A DNA stretch of 64,000 bases from Longimicrobium terrae (lineage in GTDB: Bacteria > Gemmatimonadota > Gemmatimonadetes > Longimicrobiales > Longimicrobiaceae), in NCBI RefSeq assembly GCF_014202995.1, contig NZ_JACHIA010000005.1, positions 1 through 64,000 of the forward strand, given 5' to 3'. This document shows, in pieces, positions 33,261 to 41,588 of this stretch. The position numbers were made by a program, and so were the translations under genes. Positions within the stretch are counted from its first letter, which is position 1; the number at the start of each line of letters is the position of its first letter. Below the pieces are notes generated by a model. The model was not told the DNA's origin. It made no database searches and saw nothing but the letters and a program-made list of their open reading frames with translations.

Positions 33261-34865
33261 TCAGCGCTTGAGCATCACACGCGCGGCGTTGCGGCCGGAG
33301 GCACCAAAGACGCCACCACCGGGATGCGTGCTCGCGCCGGTCAGGTACAGGCCCGGAATGGGCGTGCGGTAGCCGGAAAGGGCAGGCGAGGGGCGAAAGG
33401 TGAACATCTGGTCCAGCGACATCTCCAGATGCATCACGTTGCCGTTGTACAGCCCCAGTTCGCGTTCCAGGTCTGGCGGGGACTGGATGTACACCTGCTC
33501 CAGGCACGCCGGTACGTTGGGCGCGAACCGTCCTACGGTCTTCAGGATGTCGGCGGCCGCGCGGCGGCGGGTTTCGTCATCCCATTTGCCGTCGCTGGCG
33601 AGCGCGTACGGATGATACTGTGCCCACGCGAACAGCAGGTGCTTACCGTCCGGTACAATGCTGCGGTCCACGGCGGACCAGGTCATCGCCACCACCGCGG
33701 GGTCGCGAGGAAGCTCGCCCCGCAGGTAGTCGGCGTACGCGTGATCCAGGAACGGCGCGGGGGGACAGAGCAGCTGCAGTCCCTGGTGCATCGGCCCGGG
33801 CGAGCCGTCCGCGGGGGCGCCGGCGTACGCGGGAAGCTCGGAGGTCACGCAGCGCAGGATCATCCCGAACCCGTTGCCGATGCGCAGGTTGGCCACCCGC
33901 TCCCGCAGCGGCGCGGCTTCCGGCGCGTCCGCCAGCAGCCGCCCGAACGTGGTCGCCACGTGGCAGCCGGCCAGCACCGAACGCGCTCGTACAACACGGC
34001 CCGGCCCGTTATCCGCCACCGGCGCGCCGAGCGGCAGTCCGTCTTCCGCCCGGTCGCCGATCTCCACGCCCGCCGCGCGTCCACTTTGCACGATGATCCG
34101 CCGCACCGGCGCGGATGTGTGCACCTCGCCACCGTGCGCGCGAATGTGCGCCACCAGCGCCTGCGTGAGCGCTCCAGACCCGCCAACCGCCCGTTTTACG
34201 CCGCTGTCGTGATACAGCGGCTGCCATCCGGCGAGCGGCGCACTCCCCAGTTCCGTCGGGGGCGGACCGCTCTGCGCGGCGATCCACTCGATGGCGGCGC
34301 GCACGGCGGGGTGCTCAAATGTCGTATTCAGAAGCTGCCGGTACGAGCCCAGAATATCCTGCAGCTTTTCCGCGCCGCCGCGCGCGAATCCACCGCCCGT
34401 CCCCATGGTCCACGCCAGCCGCCCGGCCGTGGGCGCGCCCAGGAACGCGCGCAGAACCGCCTCGCTGATGGGCCGCCAGTCATCCAGAAACCGCCGGTAC
34501 GCGACCGCATCCCTCGGCGAAATGGCGGCAATGGAATCGCACGTACGCCCCACATCCTTGTGAAAGTAGATGGCGCGCCCGTCCTCCAGCGGATAGTACG
34601 CCCACGGATCGCAGTCCACATAGCGCAGCCCGTACCGCTCCAGTTCCAGTTCCTGCAGGATGGGCGTAAGGTGGATGAGGATGTGCGCCGACGAGCCCAC
34701 GTCGATACGGTAGCCGTCAAAGATGTCATCGCGCGTCTGCACCGCGCCGCCGGGCCGCGGCGCTCGCTCAAAGACGGCGACGCTGCGCCCGGCCTGCGCC
34801 AGGTACGCGGCGGCGATGAGCGCGTTGTGCCCCGAACCGACGACGGCGACGTCCAGAATCGACAA
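33261..34865 (-). CDS. FAD-dependent oxidoreductase, phytoene-desaturase/PYROXD2-like
   Basis: A 534-residue flavoprotein of the CrtI/amine-oxidase superfamily. The N-terminal Rossmann motif VVGSGHNALIAAAYLAQAG (8-26) and the GG doublet PGGAVQT (38-44) bind FAD. The C-terminal FAD segment is GLYLTGASTHPGGGVFGASG. This layout fits the NAD(P)/FAD-dependent oxidoreductases related to PYROXD2 rather than carotenoid CrtI, since no carotenoid genes are near. The substrate is unknown. The N-terminus begins directly at the beta strand (MSILDVAVVGSG), so the start is reliable. The adjacent 34866-35291 region is gene-poor and AT-richer. Confidence 0.87.
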   Translation of the reverse strand: MSILDVAVVGSGHNALIAAAYLAQAGRSVAVFERAPRPGGAVQTRDDIFDGYRIDVGSSAHILIHLTPILQELELERYGLRYVDCDPWAYYPLEDGRAIYFHKDVGRTCDSIAAISPRDAVAYRRFLDDWRPISEAVLRAFLGAPTAGRLAWTMGTGGGFARGGAEKLQDILGSYRQLLNTTFEHPAVRAAIEWIAAQSGPPPTELGSAPLAGWQPLYHDSGVKRAVGGSGALTQALVAHIRAHGGEVHTSAPVRRIIVQSGRAAGVEIGDRAEDGLPLGAPVADNGPGRVVRARSVLAGCHVATTFGRLLADAPEAAPLRERVANLRIGNGFGMILRCVTSELPAYAGAPADGSPGPMHQGLQLLCPPAPFLDHAYADYLRGELPRDPAVVAMTWSAVDRSIVPDGKHLLFAWAQYHPYALASDGKWDDETRRRAAADILKTVGRFAPNVPACLEQVYIQSPPDLERELGLYNGNVMHLEMSLDQMFTFRPSPALSGYRTPIPGLYLTGASTHPGGGVFGASGRNAARVMLKR

Positions 34866-35044
34866 GCGAGTGCGTGAGTACGGGGTACGTTCGTGCGTGA
34901 GTGTCGCGATCCGGGGGATTTACCGCGTGCGAAGTCGGCTGTCAAAGGATTGTGAAGACTATCACGCGGGCCTGCATCCCCGGCGTTACCGAAGTCTTTC
35001 TACAGGAAGGGTATCATGCTCGCCCGGACGCGCCGGGCTCTCAG

Positions 35045-35221
35045 ATGCTTTGTAACATCCGCACCGACGCTCTCGTGGTGAAATGTAACACCGGGAGATG
35101 CCCGACCGGATTGTTCCCCAAGTTGTGGGTGTGCAACAGTTTGGAGTGCCGACAGTCCGTGGCCGTATCAGTCTGCGTGGCTGACCAGGAACTCTGTAAC
35201 GCGGGTCTCGGCTGCGAATAG
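35045..35221 (+). CDS. Candidate Cys-rich small protein (58 aa)
   Basis: In the otherwise gene-free 34866-35291 region a frame encodes 58 residues with eight Cys, beginning MLCNIRTDALVVKCNTG, then RCPTGLFPKLWVCNSLECRQ and ending CNAGLGCE. The same frame is open upstream to a GTG at 34901, adding three more Cys. No Shine-Dalgarno site precedes 35045, and codon use is less GC-biased than neighbours. It could be a metal-binding or ribosomally made peptide precursor, or chance. The hexamer TGTAAC occurs four times here (35051, 35084, 35195, 35227), which may be regulatory rather than coding. A 21-codon frame at 35016 has a better ribosome site. Confidence 0.3.
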   Translation: MLCNIRTDALVVKCNTGRCPTGLFPKLWVCNSLECRQSVAVSVCVADQELCNAGLGCE

Positions 35222-35291
35222 TTGATTGTAACGCCGCTTTGGTGAGCGTCCCCGCCCCGCTTTGTCACGGCGCACGGCCCGTTCCTGCCGA

Positions 35292-36215
35292 TCAGCCGCC
35301 GCGGAGGGCCGCGTGCAGCGCATCTTCCATCGTGGGGTGAAGATAGCGGAAGCCGAGCTCCTTCAGCCGGCGCGGTTCGGCGTTCTGGCTGCCGAGGAGC
35401 GTCTCGTCGGCCATTTCGCCGAAGAGGGCGCGCAGTGCGAACGCGGGTGTCGGGATCAGAGCGGGCCGGTGGACGGCGCGCCCCAGGGCGCGGGTGAAAT
35501 CCTGGTTCCGCACGCTGGCGGCAATCGCGTTGATGGGCCCCTTGTACCGCGGATCGCGCAGCGACACCACGATCATTTCCACGGCGTCGTCAAGCGACAG
35601 CCAGGGCATCCACTGGCGGCCGGTGCCCACGGGTCCGCCCACGCCCATGCGAAAGGGGAGCAGCAGTTGCTTCAGGGCACCGCCGCGCGCGCTCAGCACC
35701 ACGCCGAAGCGCAGCTTCACCACGCGGATCCCCGCCTCTTCCGCCAGCGACGACGCACCTTCCCACGCGCGGCCCACGTCGGCCAGAAATCCCTTTCCCG
35801 GCGCGGATGACTCATTCAGCGCCTCGTCGCCGCGGGCGCCGTAGATGCCGGTGGCGGCGGCCTGCACAAAGACCCGCGGCTGGCGGGTCATGTGCGCCGC
35901 CGCGTGCGCGATCAGGCGCGTGCCCTTTACGCGGCTGTCCATGATGCGGCGCTTCTTTTCGTCGTTCCACCGCGTGCCGACGTTCTCGCCGGCCAGGTGG
36001 ACGATGGCATCCACCCCTTCCAGCGCGGCGGAATCGATAGTCTCCGCCTCAGGATCCCACGCCACGTCGCCGGGCCCGGCCCGGCCCCGCACCACGCGCA
36101 CGACCGTGTGCCCGTCGCGTGTGAGCCGGTCCACCAGCGCCGATCCAATCAGCCCCGTGGCGCCGGTGACCGCAACCCGCATGGTGCCCGCCGCGGCGGG
36201 AGAAGTATCGCTCAT
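35292..36215 (-). CDS. TIGR01777-family NAD-dependent epimerase
   Basis: A 307-residue extended SDR. The ATG at 36215 has GGAAG upstream. A shorter start at 36182 is possible. The nucleotide loop is VAVTGATGLIGSALV, then VHLAGENVGTRWNDEKKRRI, a TGIYG segment in the usual YxxxK neighbourhood and LRFGVVLSARGGAL. C-terminal HPTMEDAL matches the family end, where a DUF1731 domain covers roughly the last 50 residues. Related to YfcH of E. coli and the human SDR39U1, its physiological substrate is unknown. No operon partner is seen. The gene is next to a heptamer repeat tract. Confidence 0.9.
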   Translation of the reverse strand: MSDTSPAAAGTMRVAVTGATGLIGSALVDRLTRDGHTVVRVVRGRAGPGDVAWDPEAETIDSAALEGVDAIVHLAGENVGTRWNDEKKRRIMDSRVKGTRLIAHAAAHMTRQPRVFVQAAATGIYGARGDEALNESSAPGKGFLADVGRAWEGASSLAEEAGIRVVKLRFGVVLSARGGALKQLLLPFRMGVGGPVGTGRQWMPWLSLDDAVEMIVVSLRDPRYKGPINAIAASVRNQDFTRALGRAVHRPALIPTPAFALRALFGEMADETLLGSQNAEPRRLKELGFRYLHPTMEDALHAALRGG

Positions 36216-36349
36216 GATCCGCTTCCAGTCAGGAGAAACCCGCTCCGTCCATCGTACGCACAACTCGTACTCCGCCCCCGAGTGATGGCCGTATCACCGC
36301 GCCAGCCCTCGCGGCGCGACTCTTCCCGTTCCCATCCCGTCGACCAGGC

Positions 36350-36394
36350 CCTATTCCCCATTCCCGATTCCCTATTCCCCATTCCCTGCCGTTC
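36350..36394 (-). repeat. Heptamer tract (TATTCCC)n
   Basis: Six to seven degenerate units (ATTCCCC, ATTCCCG, CTATTCC) end in ATTCCCTGCCGTTCT, the same ending as at 21707-21746. Confidence 0.78.
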
Positions 36395-36463
36395 TCCCTT
36401 GCTTCGGATTTTCTTCACCCGTAACCTGTGTGCGCGTTCGCCCGCTGACCTGAACCGTATCCC

Positions 36464-37750
36464 GTGAAGCCTCGCACGCCTGACCTAGAGTCCTACTCCA
36501 GTGCCGTCGCCGGCGGGTTTGCCGGGCGATGGGCGCAGGGCGTGGCGCGCCGGTCGGCGGAGGCGAGCGATGCGGAGGTGGCGGCTTCCGGATGGTTCGT
36601 GGATGCATTCGCGGGGGCAGACCTGCAACGTGCGGCGCTCAGCGGCCGGTCCGTGCAGCCCGCCGCCGTCGCCGCCGTGCGCGCGATGGCGGGTGAAGCG
36701 GCAATGATGCGCATCGCGTTGGTGGAGGAGGATCCTGGGCTGGTCGCGCGCTTGGCGGAGGCACTGGACGGCATCGGCGTCGGAAACCGGGTGCGCGTCC
36801 TCTCCGATCCCGCCACGATCGCGCCGGGGGAGATCGGCCTGCTGGAAGCCGCCTTTCCCGCTATCACCCCCGCCCTCGCCGCCGCTGTGGGTGACGATCC
36901 GCTGCTGATGCGCATGGCTCCGCTGGCGGCGCGCGCGCTTCCATGGCGAAGCGTGGAGCCGTTCGCCGCGCTGGCCTCCGCCGATCTGCTGCTTCGCGTT
37001 CCAGAGGAAGACTTTCGCAAGCAGGCTCGCTTTTCCGGACCGCTAGCGGACTATCCGCCCCACCTGCGGCGCGTGGTGGAAGGCTGCTCCGCGTTCATGG
37101 GCGATGACCGGAACGGGTGGCTGGTTGCGTGGCGCGCGGCGGAGCGTGCCGGCGGCGTGGATGCCGCGCTGGCCGCGATGGCGGAGCGTCTGCGCCTTCT
37201 GCTATCCGCCGCGGGCGAGGACGGGCGGATTGTGCGGACGCAGCTGCTGGAGGCGGGAAAGGAATCCGTCCACGTGCTGCTCGCCGCCTCCCGCCCCGAG
37301 CATCCGCTGGAACTGAACGGCGCGATCGGGGATGCGGGCGGAGAGGTGGCGCTCACCGTCGGCTTCCGCGCGGAGGCGGAAGAGGAGCCGGAATCTGCGC
37401 CGGAGCCGTCACCCGTCCTGGAACTCTTTCCCGTCGTGGCGCCCGCGCCGGAGCCCAAGCCGCGCGGCCCGGACCCGCAGGCGATCGCGGATGATCTGCA
37501 CGCCCGGCACCGGGGTGAACTCGTCCTGTTTCGCGATCTGCTGGCGAGCCTTGCGGAGAGCGGCCTGACGACGGAGCAGGTGCGCGCCGCGCTTGCCCAG
37601 TTGCGGCGGGAAAGCCGCGTGCGCTACCGCGGCCTGGACGCGCCGGATGCCGAGGTGGACTTTCTGCTGGAGCCCGCGCTACCTACGCCGCGGGTGAAGA
37701 AGCCGCGCAAGGCGCTGCCGGGGGAACTGGGGCTGTTCGACGAGGGGTGA
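36464..37750 (+). CDS. TcmP-like three-Cys-motif-partner protein (tentative)
   Basis: A 428-residue protein starting at GTG 36464. The N-terminus (LESYSSAVAGGFAGRWAQ), the segment GWFVDAFAGADLQ, the acid turn ALVEEDPGLV and ADLLLRVPEEDFRKQARF resemble, in that order, the methyltransferase-like domain of TcmP proteins. Similarity is loose and I cannot see a full SAM loop. Residues 345-415 look like a winged helix (ELVLFRDLLASLAESGLTTE), after an acidic Pro-rich linker. TcmP proteins are found near phage-defence genes, but no three-Cys-motif partner is adjacent here. The stop is immediately followed by a heptamer repeat. Confidence 0.6.
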   Translation: MKPRTPDLESYSSAVAGGFAGRWAQGVARRSAEASDAEVAASGWFVDAFAGADLQRAALSGRSVQPAAVAAVRAMAGEAAMMRIALVEEDPGLVARLAEALDGIGVGNRVRVLSDPATIAPGEIGLLEAAFPAITPALAAAVGDDPLLMRMAPLAARALPWRSVEPFAALASADLLLRVPEEDFRKQARFSGPLADYPPHLRRVVEGCSAFMGDDRNGWLVAWRAAERAGGVDAALAAMAERLRLLLSAAGEDGRIVRTQLLEAGKESVHVLLAASRPEHPLELNGAIGDAGGEVALTVGFRAEAEEEPESAPEPSPVLELFPVVAPAPEPKPRGPDPQAIADDLHARHRGELVLFRDLLASLAESGLTTEQVRAALAQLRRESRVRYRGLDAPDAEVDFLLEPALPTPRVKKPRKALPGELGLFDEG

Positions 37751-37783
37751 GGGAATAGGGAATGGGGAATAGGGAATAGGAAC
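37749..37783 (+). repeat. Heptamer tract (GGGAATA)n
   Basis: GAGGGAATAGGGAATGGGGA is followed by ATAGGGAATAGG, directly after the stop codon of the TcmP-like gene. It is in the opposite orientation to the copies at 21707 and 36350. Confidence 0.8.
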
Positions 37784-37849
37784 AGACATCGCAGACGGCT
37801 GCGACGAATCCATTTATCTACTCTTCCATCATCTTCTCTGCTGTCCCCG

Positions 37850-37999
37850 CGACCTCCGCGACCTCCGCGACCCCCGCGTGAGATGCAGTTAAGGATGCCT
37901 TGACGCGCACGTGGCTGGCCGATGACAGCTCGATCCAAAGCAATCTCCCCATCAGTTCCCCCGCGCACCTCCGCAACCTCCGCGTTCTCCGCGTGAGGG
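37850..37999 (-). repeat. CCTCCGCG-type repeat, two blocks
   Basis: Block 1 (37850-37893) is (CGACCTCCG)3 then CCCCCGCGTGAGATGCAGTT. Block 2 (37952-38001) is CCCCCGCGCACCTCCGCAAC then CTCCGCGTTCTCCGCGTGAG. Both are reverse-complement relatives of 33147-33200. No gene is seen in 37784-38168. Confidence 0.65.
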
Positions 38000-38168
38000 C
38001 AGTTATTCGGAATACGCCACCGCACGAACGCCGGAGAATCCCGCAACGGTGCAGCGAATCCCACGAGGTTCGCGGGATCGATGAACTGGCATTGTTCCTG
38101 CCTCCAGATGTTTCGTCCATCGGGCCTGGGCACCGGCCCCGACCGCTCGCACCACCGTACGATCCCGC

Positions 38169-38495
38169 ATGCAACAGGACGTTCGCACCCCGGGCCGCCG
38201 CGCTTCTGCGTGGCGCGGCTTCGACGGCCGTTCCGCCGACCGCATCGACTCGCAGATGCGCGAAGGACGCCGGCCCTGCTGCCCGCTCTGCCGCGAGCTG
38301 CTCGAAGCCCGCCCCGTCACCCGCATGATCCGCCACCTGGTGCTGGACGCCTCCGGATACGACCTGGAGTGCCGCACCTGCCGCCGCTTCCGCTCCGTCA
38401 TCAAACACACCGCCCGCTCGCTCCGCCTGGTGCGCATGCGCCGCCTGGCCGCCGCGGTGCGCGCCACCGGAAGCCGCGAGCCCGCGCTGGCGTAG
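38169..38495 (+). CDS. Hypothetical protein with two CxxC pairs
   Basis: A 108-residue basic protein. The pairs CCPLC (residues 37-41) and CRTC (~68-71) fit a treble-clef or zinc-ribbon metal site. The rest is Arg-rich. There is no signal peptide or membrane segment. Homology is not recognised. Possible roles are nucleic acid binding or a ribosome-associated function, given the charge (inference). It lies 110 bp upstream of another zinc-ribbon gene with a GC hairpin (38558) between. Confidence 0.62.
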   Translation: MQQDVRTPGRRASAWRGFDGRSADRIDSQMREGRRPCCPLCRELLEARPVTRMIRHLVLDASGYDLECRTCRRFRSVIKHTARSLRLVRMRRLAAAVRATGSREPALA

Positions 38496-38557
38496 ACCGC
38501 CGGAAGTGGCACGCGCGTTGCTCCTTGCCGGGGATTCGGAAACGTACTGAAACCCTT

Positions 38558-38582
38558 CGCGCCGCCGGGCTCCGGCGGCGCG
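38558..38582. terminator. Compact GC hairpin between two small genes
   Basis: CGCGCCGCCGG pairs with CCGGCGGCGCG around a 3-nt loop. No T run follows. It could attenuate or terminate the zinc-ribbon gene upstream. Confidence 0.45.
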
Positions 38583-38605
38583 TCCATGATCCCGGGAAGC
38601 GCACG

Positions 38606-39118
38606 ATGTCCCTGCACCTGTTCAGCACCCCGGTCCAGTGCACGCGGTGTGGCACCGTGGTGGAAGACCCCACCACCGACAAATGCCCCAAGTGCGGCAA
38701 CCTCATGAAGGAGCGCCGCGCACCCCGCCGCCTGGCCGGCGTGGAAACGCGTTACAGCAGCCTTCGCCTGCTGCTGAACGCCATCCGCTTTCTGGCGGTG
38801 CTGCTGGTATTGCTGGGCGGGCTGATGTTCTTTTCCACCCTGGGCAACGACGGCCTGAGCGGCATCCAGGGCGGAATGGTGCTCATGGGCTCCATCGTGG
38901 TCGCCGTGGCCATGCTGGCCATCGCGGGCATGTTCGTGCTGATGATCGACATCGAAGAAAACACGCGGTCGTCGTTCCGGCTTCAGCAGCAGATTCTGGA
39001 AGAGATTGAACTGGCGCGCGGCGACCACCGCCCGGGTTCGGGCGCGTCCGCGGTTCCGGCCGCCGTGCCGGTGCAGCCCGCCGCCGCCCCCGTGCCGCCG
39101 GCCACCGGCGCACGCTGA
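38606..39118 (+). CDS. Zinc-ribbon membrane protein
   Basis: A 170-residue protein. A zinc ribbon at 12-31 (CTRCGTVVEDPTTDKCPKC) is followed by two transmembrane helices at about 58-76 and 90-116, with a short loop. The C-terminus contains an amphipathic segment (SSFRLQQQILEEIELARGD) and a Pro/Ala-rich tail. Zinc-ribbon plus TM organisation is common in uncharacterised membrane proteins. Function is unknown. The start at 38606 follows AAGCGCACG, a weak ribosome site. It is 11 bp upstream of the D-Ala-D-Ala carboxypeptidase gene, so the two are likely co-transcribed. Confidence 0.78.
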   Translation: MSLHLFSTPVQCTRCGTVVEDPTTDKCPKCGNLMKERRAPRRLAGVETRYSSLRLLLNAIRFLAVLLVLLGGLMFFSTLGNDGLSGIQGGMVLMGSIVVAVAMLAIAGMFVLMIDIEENTRSSFRLQQQILEEIELARGDHRPGSGASAVPAAVPVQPAAAPVPPATGAR

Positions 39119-39129
39119 AAGGAAAGCAG

Positions 39130-40566
39130 ATGAAGTACCTTCATACCGCGGCGCTGGCGCTCACCCTGAGCGCCGCCGCCGCGGCGCTGGCCGCGCGCGG
39201 CGCGCAGACGCAGGCCTCCACGCCCGCCACCGGTCCGCTGCAGGCCCAGGCCGACGCCCTGGTGGGCAACAAGGGCGAGTGGACCATCCTGGCGTGGTCC
39301 ATGGACCGCAACGAGCCGCTCTTTGCCATCAACGCCGACTCGGCGCGCGTTCCCGCGTCCAACAACAAGGTGTACAGCACCGTGTGGGCGATGGGCACGC
39401 TGGGCCCCGACTACCGCTTTCCCACCGACCTGCTGATCGCCGGGCCCGTGCAGAACGGCACCCTGCGCGGCAACGTCGTCATCCGCGGCTCGGGCGATCC
39501 GGCGTTCGGCTATCCGGACTGGGACAAGGACGTGATGGCCAGCCCGCGCAAGATGGCCGCGGCGCTGCAGCGCATCGGAGTGCGGGTGGTGGAGGGCGGC
39601 GTGGTGGCCGATCCCTCCATTCACGACCAGCAGAACTTCGGGCCGCAGTGGCCGCTGGATACGGGGAACGGCGCGTCGCGCTATGCCCCCACCGTCAGCG
39701 GGCTGCCGTTCAACCGCAACATGCTGTGGATCGAAATCCGCGGGGGCACGGCCTTTCAGCGGATTCCGGACGTGCCGGAGATCCCGGTGATCAACAACGT
39801 CCGCGCCGGCGGAGGTCGTGCCTTCGCGGTGCGCAAGCCGGATGAAGACACCATCCGCCTGCGCGGCGGGGTGGGCGGCCGCGGGCCGTACCGCTTCGGG
39901 GTGGGCGCGTACGAGCCGGCGTACCTGGCCGGCGGCGCCATCCGCCAGGCGCTGCGCGAAGCGGGCATCGAGGTGCGCGGCGCGGTGACGGTGGGCAAGA
40001 CACCGGAAAACGCGGTGGTCGTCCATCGCCACTTCAGCATTCCGCTGCACGAGATCGTTCACGTCACCAACCGGCACTCGGACAACTTCTTTGCCGAGCA
40101 CCTGTGGAAGGCGGCCGTGGCCAAGAGCACCGGGCACGGCACGTACGCGGGCGGCGGCTCGGCGTCGGCGGCGTTCTTTCACGACCGGGCGGGCGTGCCC
40201 TGGGGGCAGCTGTGGCAGGCGGACGGCTCCGGCCTTTCCGCGCAGAACCGCACCAGCGCCAACGCCATGGTCCGTACGCTCATGTACGCCCACAAGGCGC
40301 CATGGTCGGCCCAGTTCCACGAATCGCTGGCCATCGCCGGCGATCCGGAGGGGACCATGAAGAACATGTTCAACAACACGCCGGCCGCGGGAAACCTGCA
40401 CGCCAAGACGGGGTTCATCCGCAGCGTGCGCTCGCTGTCGGGATTCGTAAAGACGGCGGGGGGCGAGACGGTGGCGTTCAGCTTCATCTACAACGGCCGC
40501 AACACGTCCGGCTCGCGCGGGGTGCAGCTCGCCCTGGGCAACCTGCTGGCGACCTACCGGCGCTGA
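39130..40566 (+). CDS. dacB: D-alanyl-D-alanine carboxypeptidase/endopeptidase (PBP4, S13)
   Basis: A 478-residue exported peptidoglycan hydrolase, class C penicillin-binding protein. The signal peptide covers about 1-25. Active site: Ser77-x-x-Lys80 in PASNNKVYST, Ser317-Asp318-Asn319 in RHSDNFFAE and Lys426-Thr427-Gly428 in HAKTGFI. Between the first two motifs lies the long insertion of the S13 family, with VIRGSGDPAFG. It removes terminal D-Ala and cleaves cross-links in the periplasm. AGGAAAG precedes the start at good spacing. The strong terminator at 40602 ends the transcript. Length and motif order are normal. Confidence 0.92.
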   Translation: MKYLHTAALALTLSAAAAALAARGAQTQASTPATGPLQAQADALVGNKGEWTILAWSMDRNEPLFAINADSARVPASNNKVYSTVWAMGTLGPDYRFPTDLLIAGPVQNGTLRGNVVIRGSGDPAFGYPDWDKDVMASPRKMAAALQRIGVRVVEGGVVADPSIHDQQNFGPQWPLDTGNGASRYAPTVSGLPFNRNMLWIEIRGGTAFQRIPDVPEIPVINNVRAGGGRAFAVRKPDEDTIRLRGGVGGRGPYRFGVGAYEPAYLAGGAIRQALREAGIEVRGAVTVGKTPENAVVVHRHFSIPLHEIVHVTNRHSDNFFAEHLWKAAVAKSTGHGTYAGGGSASAAFFHDRAGVPWGQLWQADGSGLSAQNRTSANAMVRTLMYAHKAPWSAQFHESLAIAGDPEGTMKNMFNNTPAAGNLHAKTGFIRSVRSLSGFVKTAGGETVAFSFIYNGRNTSGSRGVQLALGNLLATYRR

Positions 40567-40601
40567 CCCGCGGCGGGGATGGATGTCCCGGGGAGATGAA
40601 C

Positions 40602-40637
40602 AGCGGGGGACCGGCGGCGCCGGTCCCCCGCTTTCGT
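40602..40637 (+). terminator. Intrinsic terminator
   Basis: A perfect 14-bp stem AGCGGGGGACCGGC / GCCGGTCCCCCGCT with a 3-nt loop is followed by TTCGTTTG. It terminates the carboxypeptidase gene. Confidence 0.88.
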
Positions 40638-40780
40638 TTGTGGTGCTTGGCCCGTCCCGAACGTCGTGCGGATAAACTTCACCACCGCCGATGATCGTTC
40701 TTTACTTCGACGAGGGCGGAGATTAGTATCCGGCGGACGAGGGAGGGGACGTTCCATACCACCTGCCAGGAGCAGCGGCG

Positions 40781-41320
40781 ATGACGATGACAGAGGCGGC
40801 GGATCCACGGTTTCCCGCGGGCAAGTTCCACTGGGAAGACGGCGCGGATGAGAATCACCGCGCGGAGTGGATCGCGGAGATCGCCGGCGCGCCGGCGCGG
40901 TTCCGCGACGCCCTCCGCGGCCTGAGCGACGAGCAGCTCGCTACGCCCTACCGCGACGGCGGATGGACGGTGCGGCAGCTGGCGCACCACATCCCCGACA
41001 GCCACATGAACGCCTACGTGCGTCTCAAGCTCGGGCTTACGGAAGACAATCCCGTCATCAAGCCGTACGAGGAGGCCGCGTGGGCGGAGCTGGGCGACAC
41101 GCGCACCACGCCGGTGGAGGTGTCGCTGACGCTGCTGGAGGCGCTGCACGAGCGCTGGGTGAACACTCTTCGCGCCATGAGCGAGGCCGACTGGTCGCGC
41201 ACCGTCCGCCACCCGGAGCGCGGCCTCATGCGGCTTGACCAGCTGCTGGCTCTATACGCGTGGCACAGCCGCCACCACATCGCCCACATCACCGCGCTCC
41301 GCGAGCGAATGGGCTGGTGA
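40781..41320 (+). CDS. YfiT/DinB-family metal-dependent transferase
   Basis: A 179-residue DinB-superfamily protein of the YfiT type, related to bacillithiol S-transferase BstA. Helix-bundle metal ligands appear as LAHHIPDSHMNAY (first His near residue 68) and AWHSRHHIAHI near 162-172. The N-terminus DPRFPAGKFHWE is typical of YfiT. It probably conjugates a thiol cofactor or hydrolyses a small molecule in the cytosol. Whether this organism makes bacillithiol cannot be read from the window. A possible ribosome site AGGAG lies at 40766. A good terminator follows. Confidence 0.88.
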   Translation: MTMTEAADPRFPAGKFHWEDGADENHRAEWIAEIAGAPARFRDALRGLSDEQLATPYRDGGWTVRQLAHHIPDSHMNAYVRLKLGLTEDNPVIKPYEEAAWAELGDTRTTPVEVSLTLLEALHERWVNTLRAMSEADWSRTVRHPERGLMRLDQLLALYAWHSRHHIAHITALRERMGW

Positions 41321-41344
41321 TCCGGCAGCGACAGCTGGAATGAG

Positions 41345-41381
41345 GCGGGGCCCCGACCAGTGCTGGTCGGGGCCCCGCTTT
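41345..41381. terminator. Intrinsic terminator
   Basis: GCGGGGCCCCGACCAG and CTGGTCGGGGCCCCGC form a near-perfect palindrome followed by TTTG. It lies between the YfiT gene and the convergent gene at 41409. Confidence 0.85.
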
Positions 41382-41408
41382 GCGAATCCGAGAGGATCAG
41401 GCAACCGG

Positions 41409-41588
41409 TCAGGGCGTCGTCATGCCGAGAAGGCGCTCGATTCTCTCATTCAGCACCGCCTTCTTCGCCGCGAGTTCTTTCAGCTGCTGGCGAAGCAGTT
41501 CATCGCTCTCCCCGATGCGCGTAGCCAGTACTTTCGCACGGAGTGCTTCGATGCGAGCCGTCAGATCACTCTTGCTCTCGTCGCGCAT
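41409..41588 (-). CDS. Small coiled-coil protein
   Basis: A 59-residue protein. The start at 41588 follows a good GGAGGGAG site. It is almost entirely predicted coiled coil (heptads LTARIEALRAKVLA, then LLRQQLKELAAKKAVL). No membrane segment is seen. It overlaps the 3' end of the upstream single-pass membrane gene by 23 nt, which suggests that the two are made together and may interact. Function is unknown. Confidence 0.7.
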   Translation of the reverse strand: MRDESKSDLTARIEALRAKVLATRIGESDELLRQQLKELAAKKAVLNERIERLLGMTTP

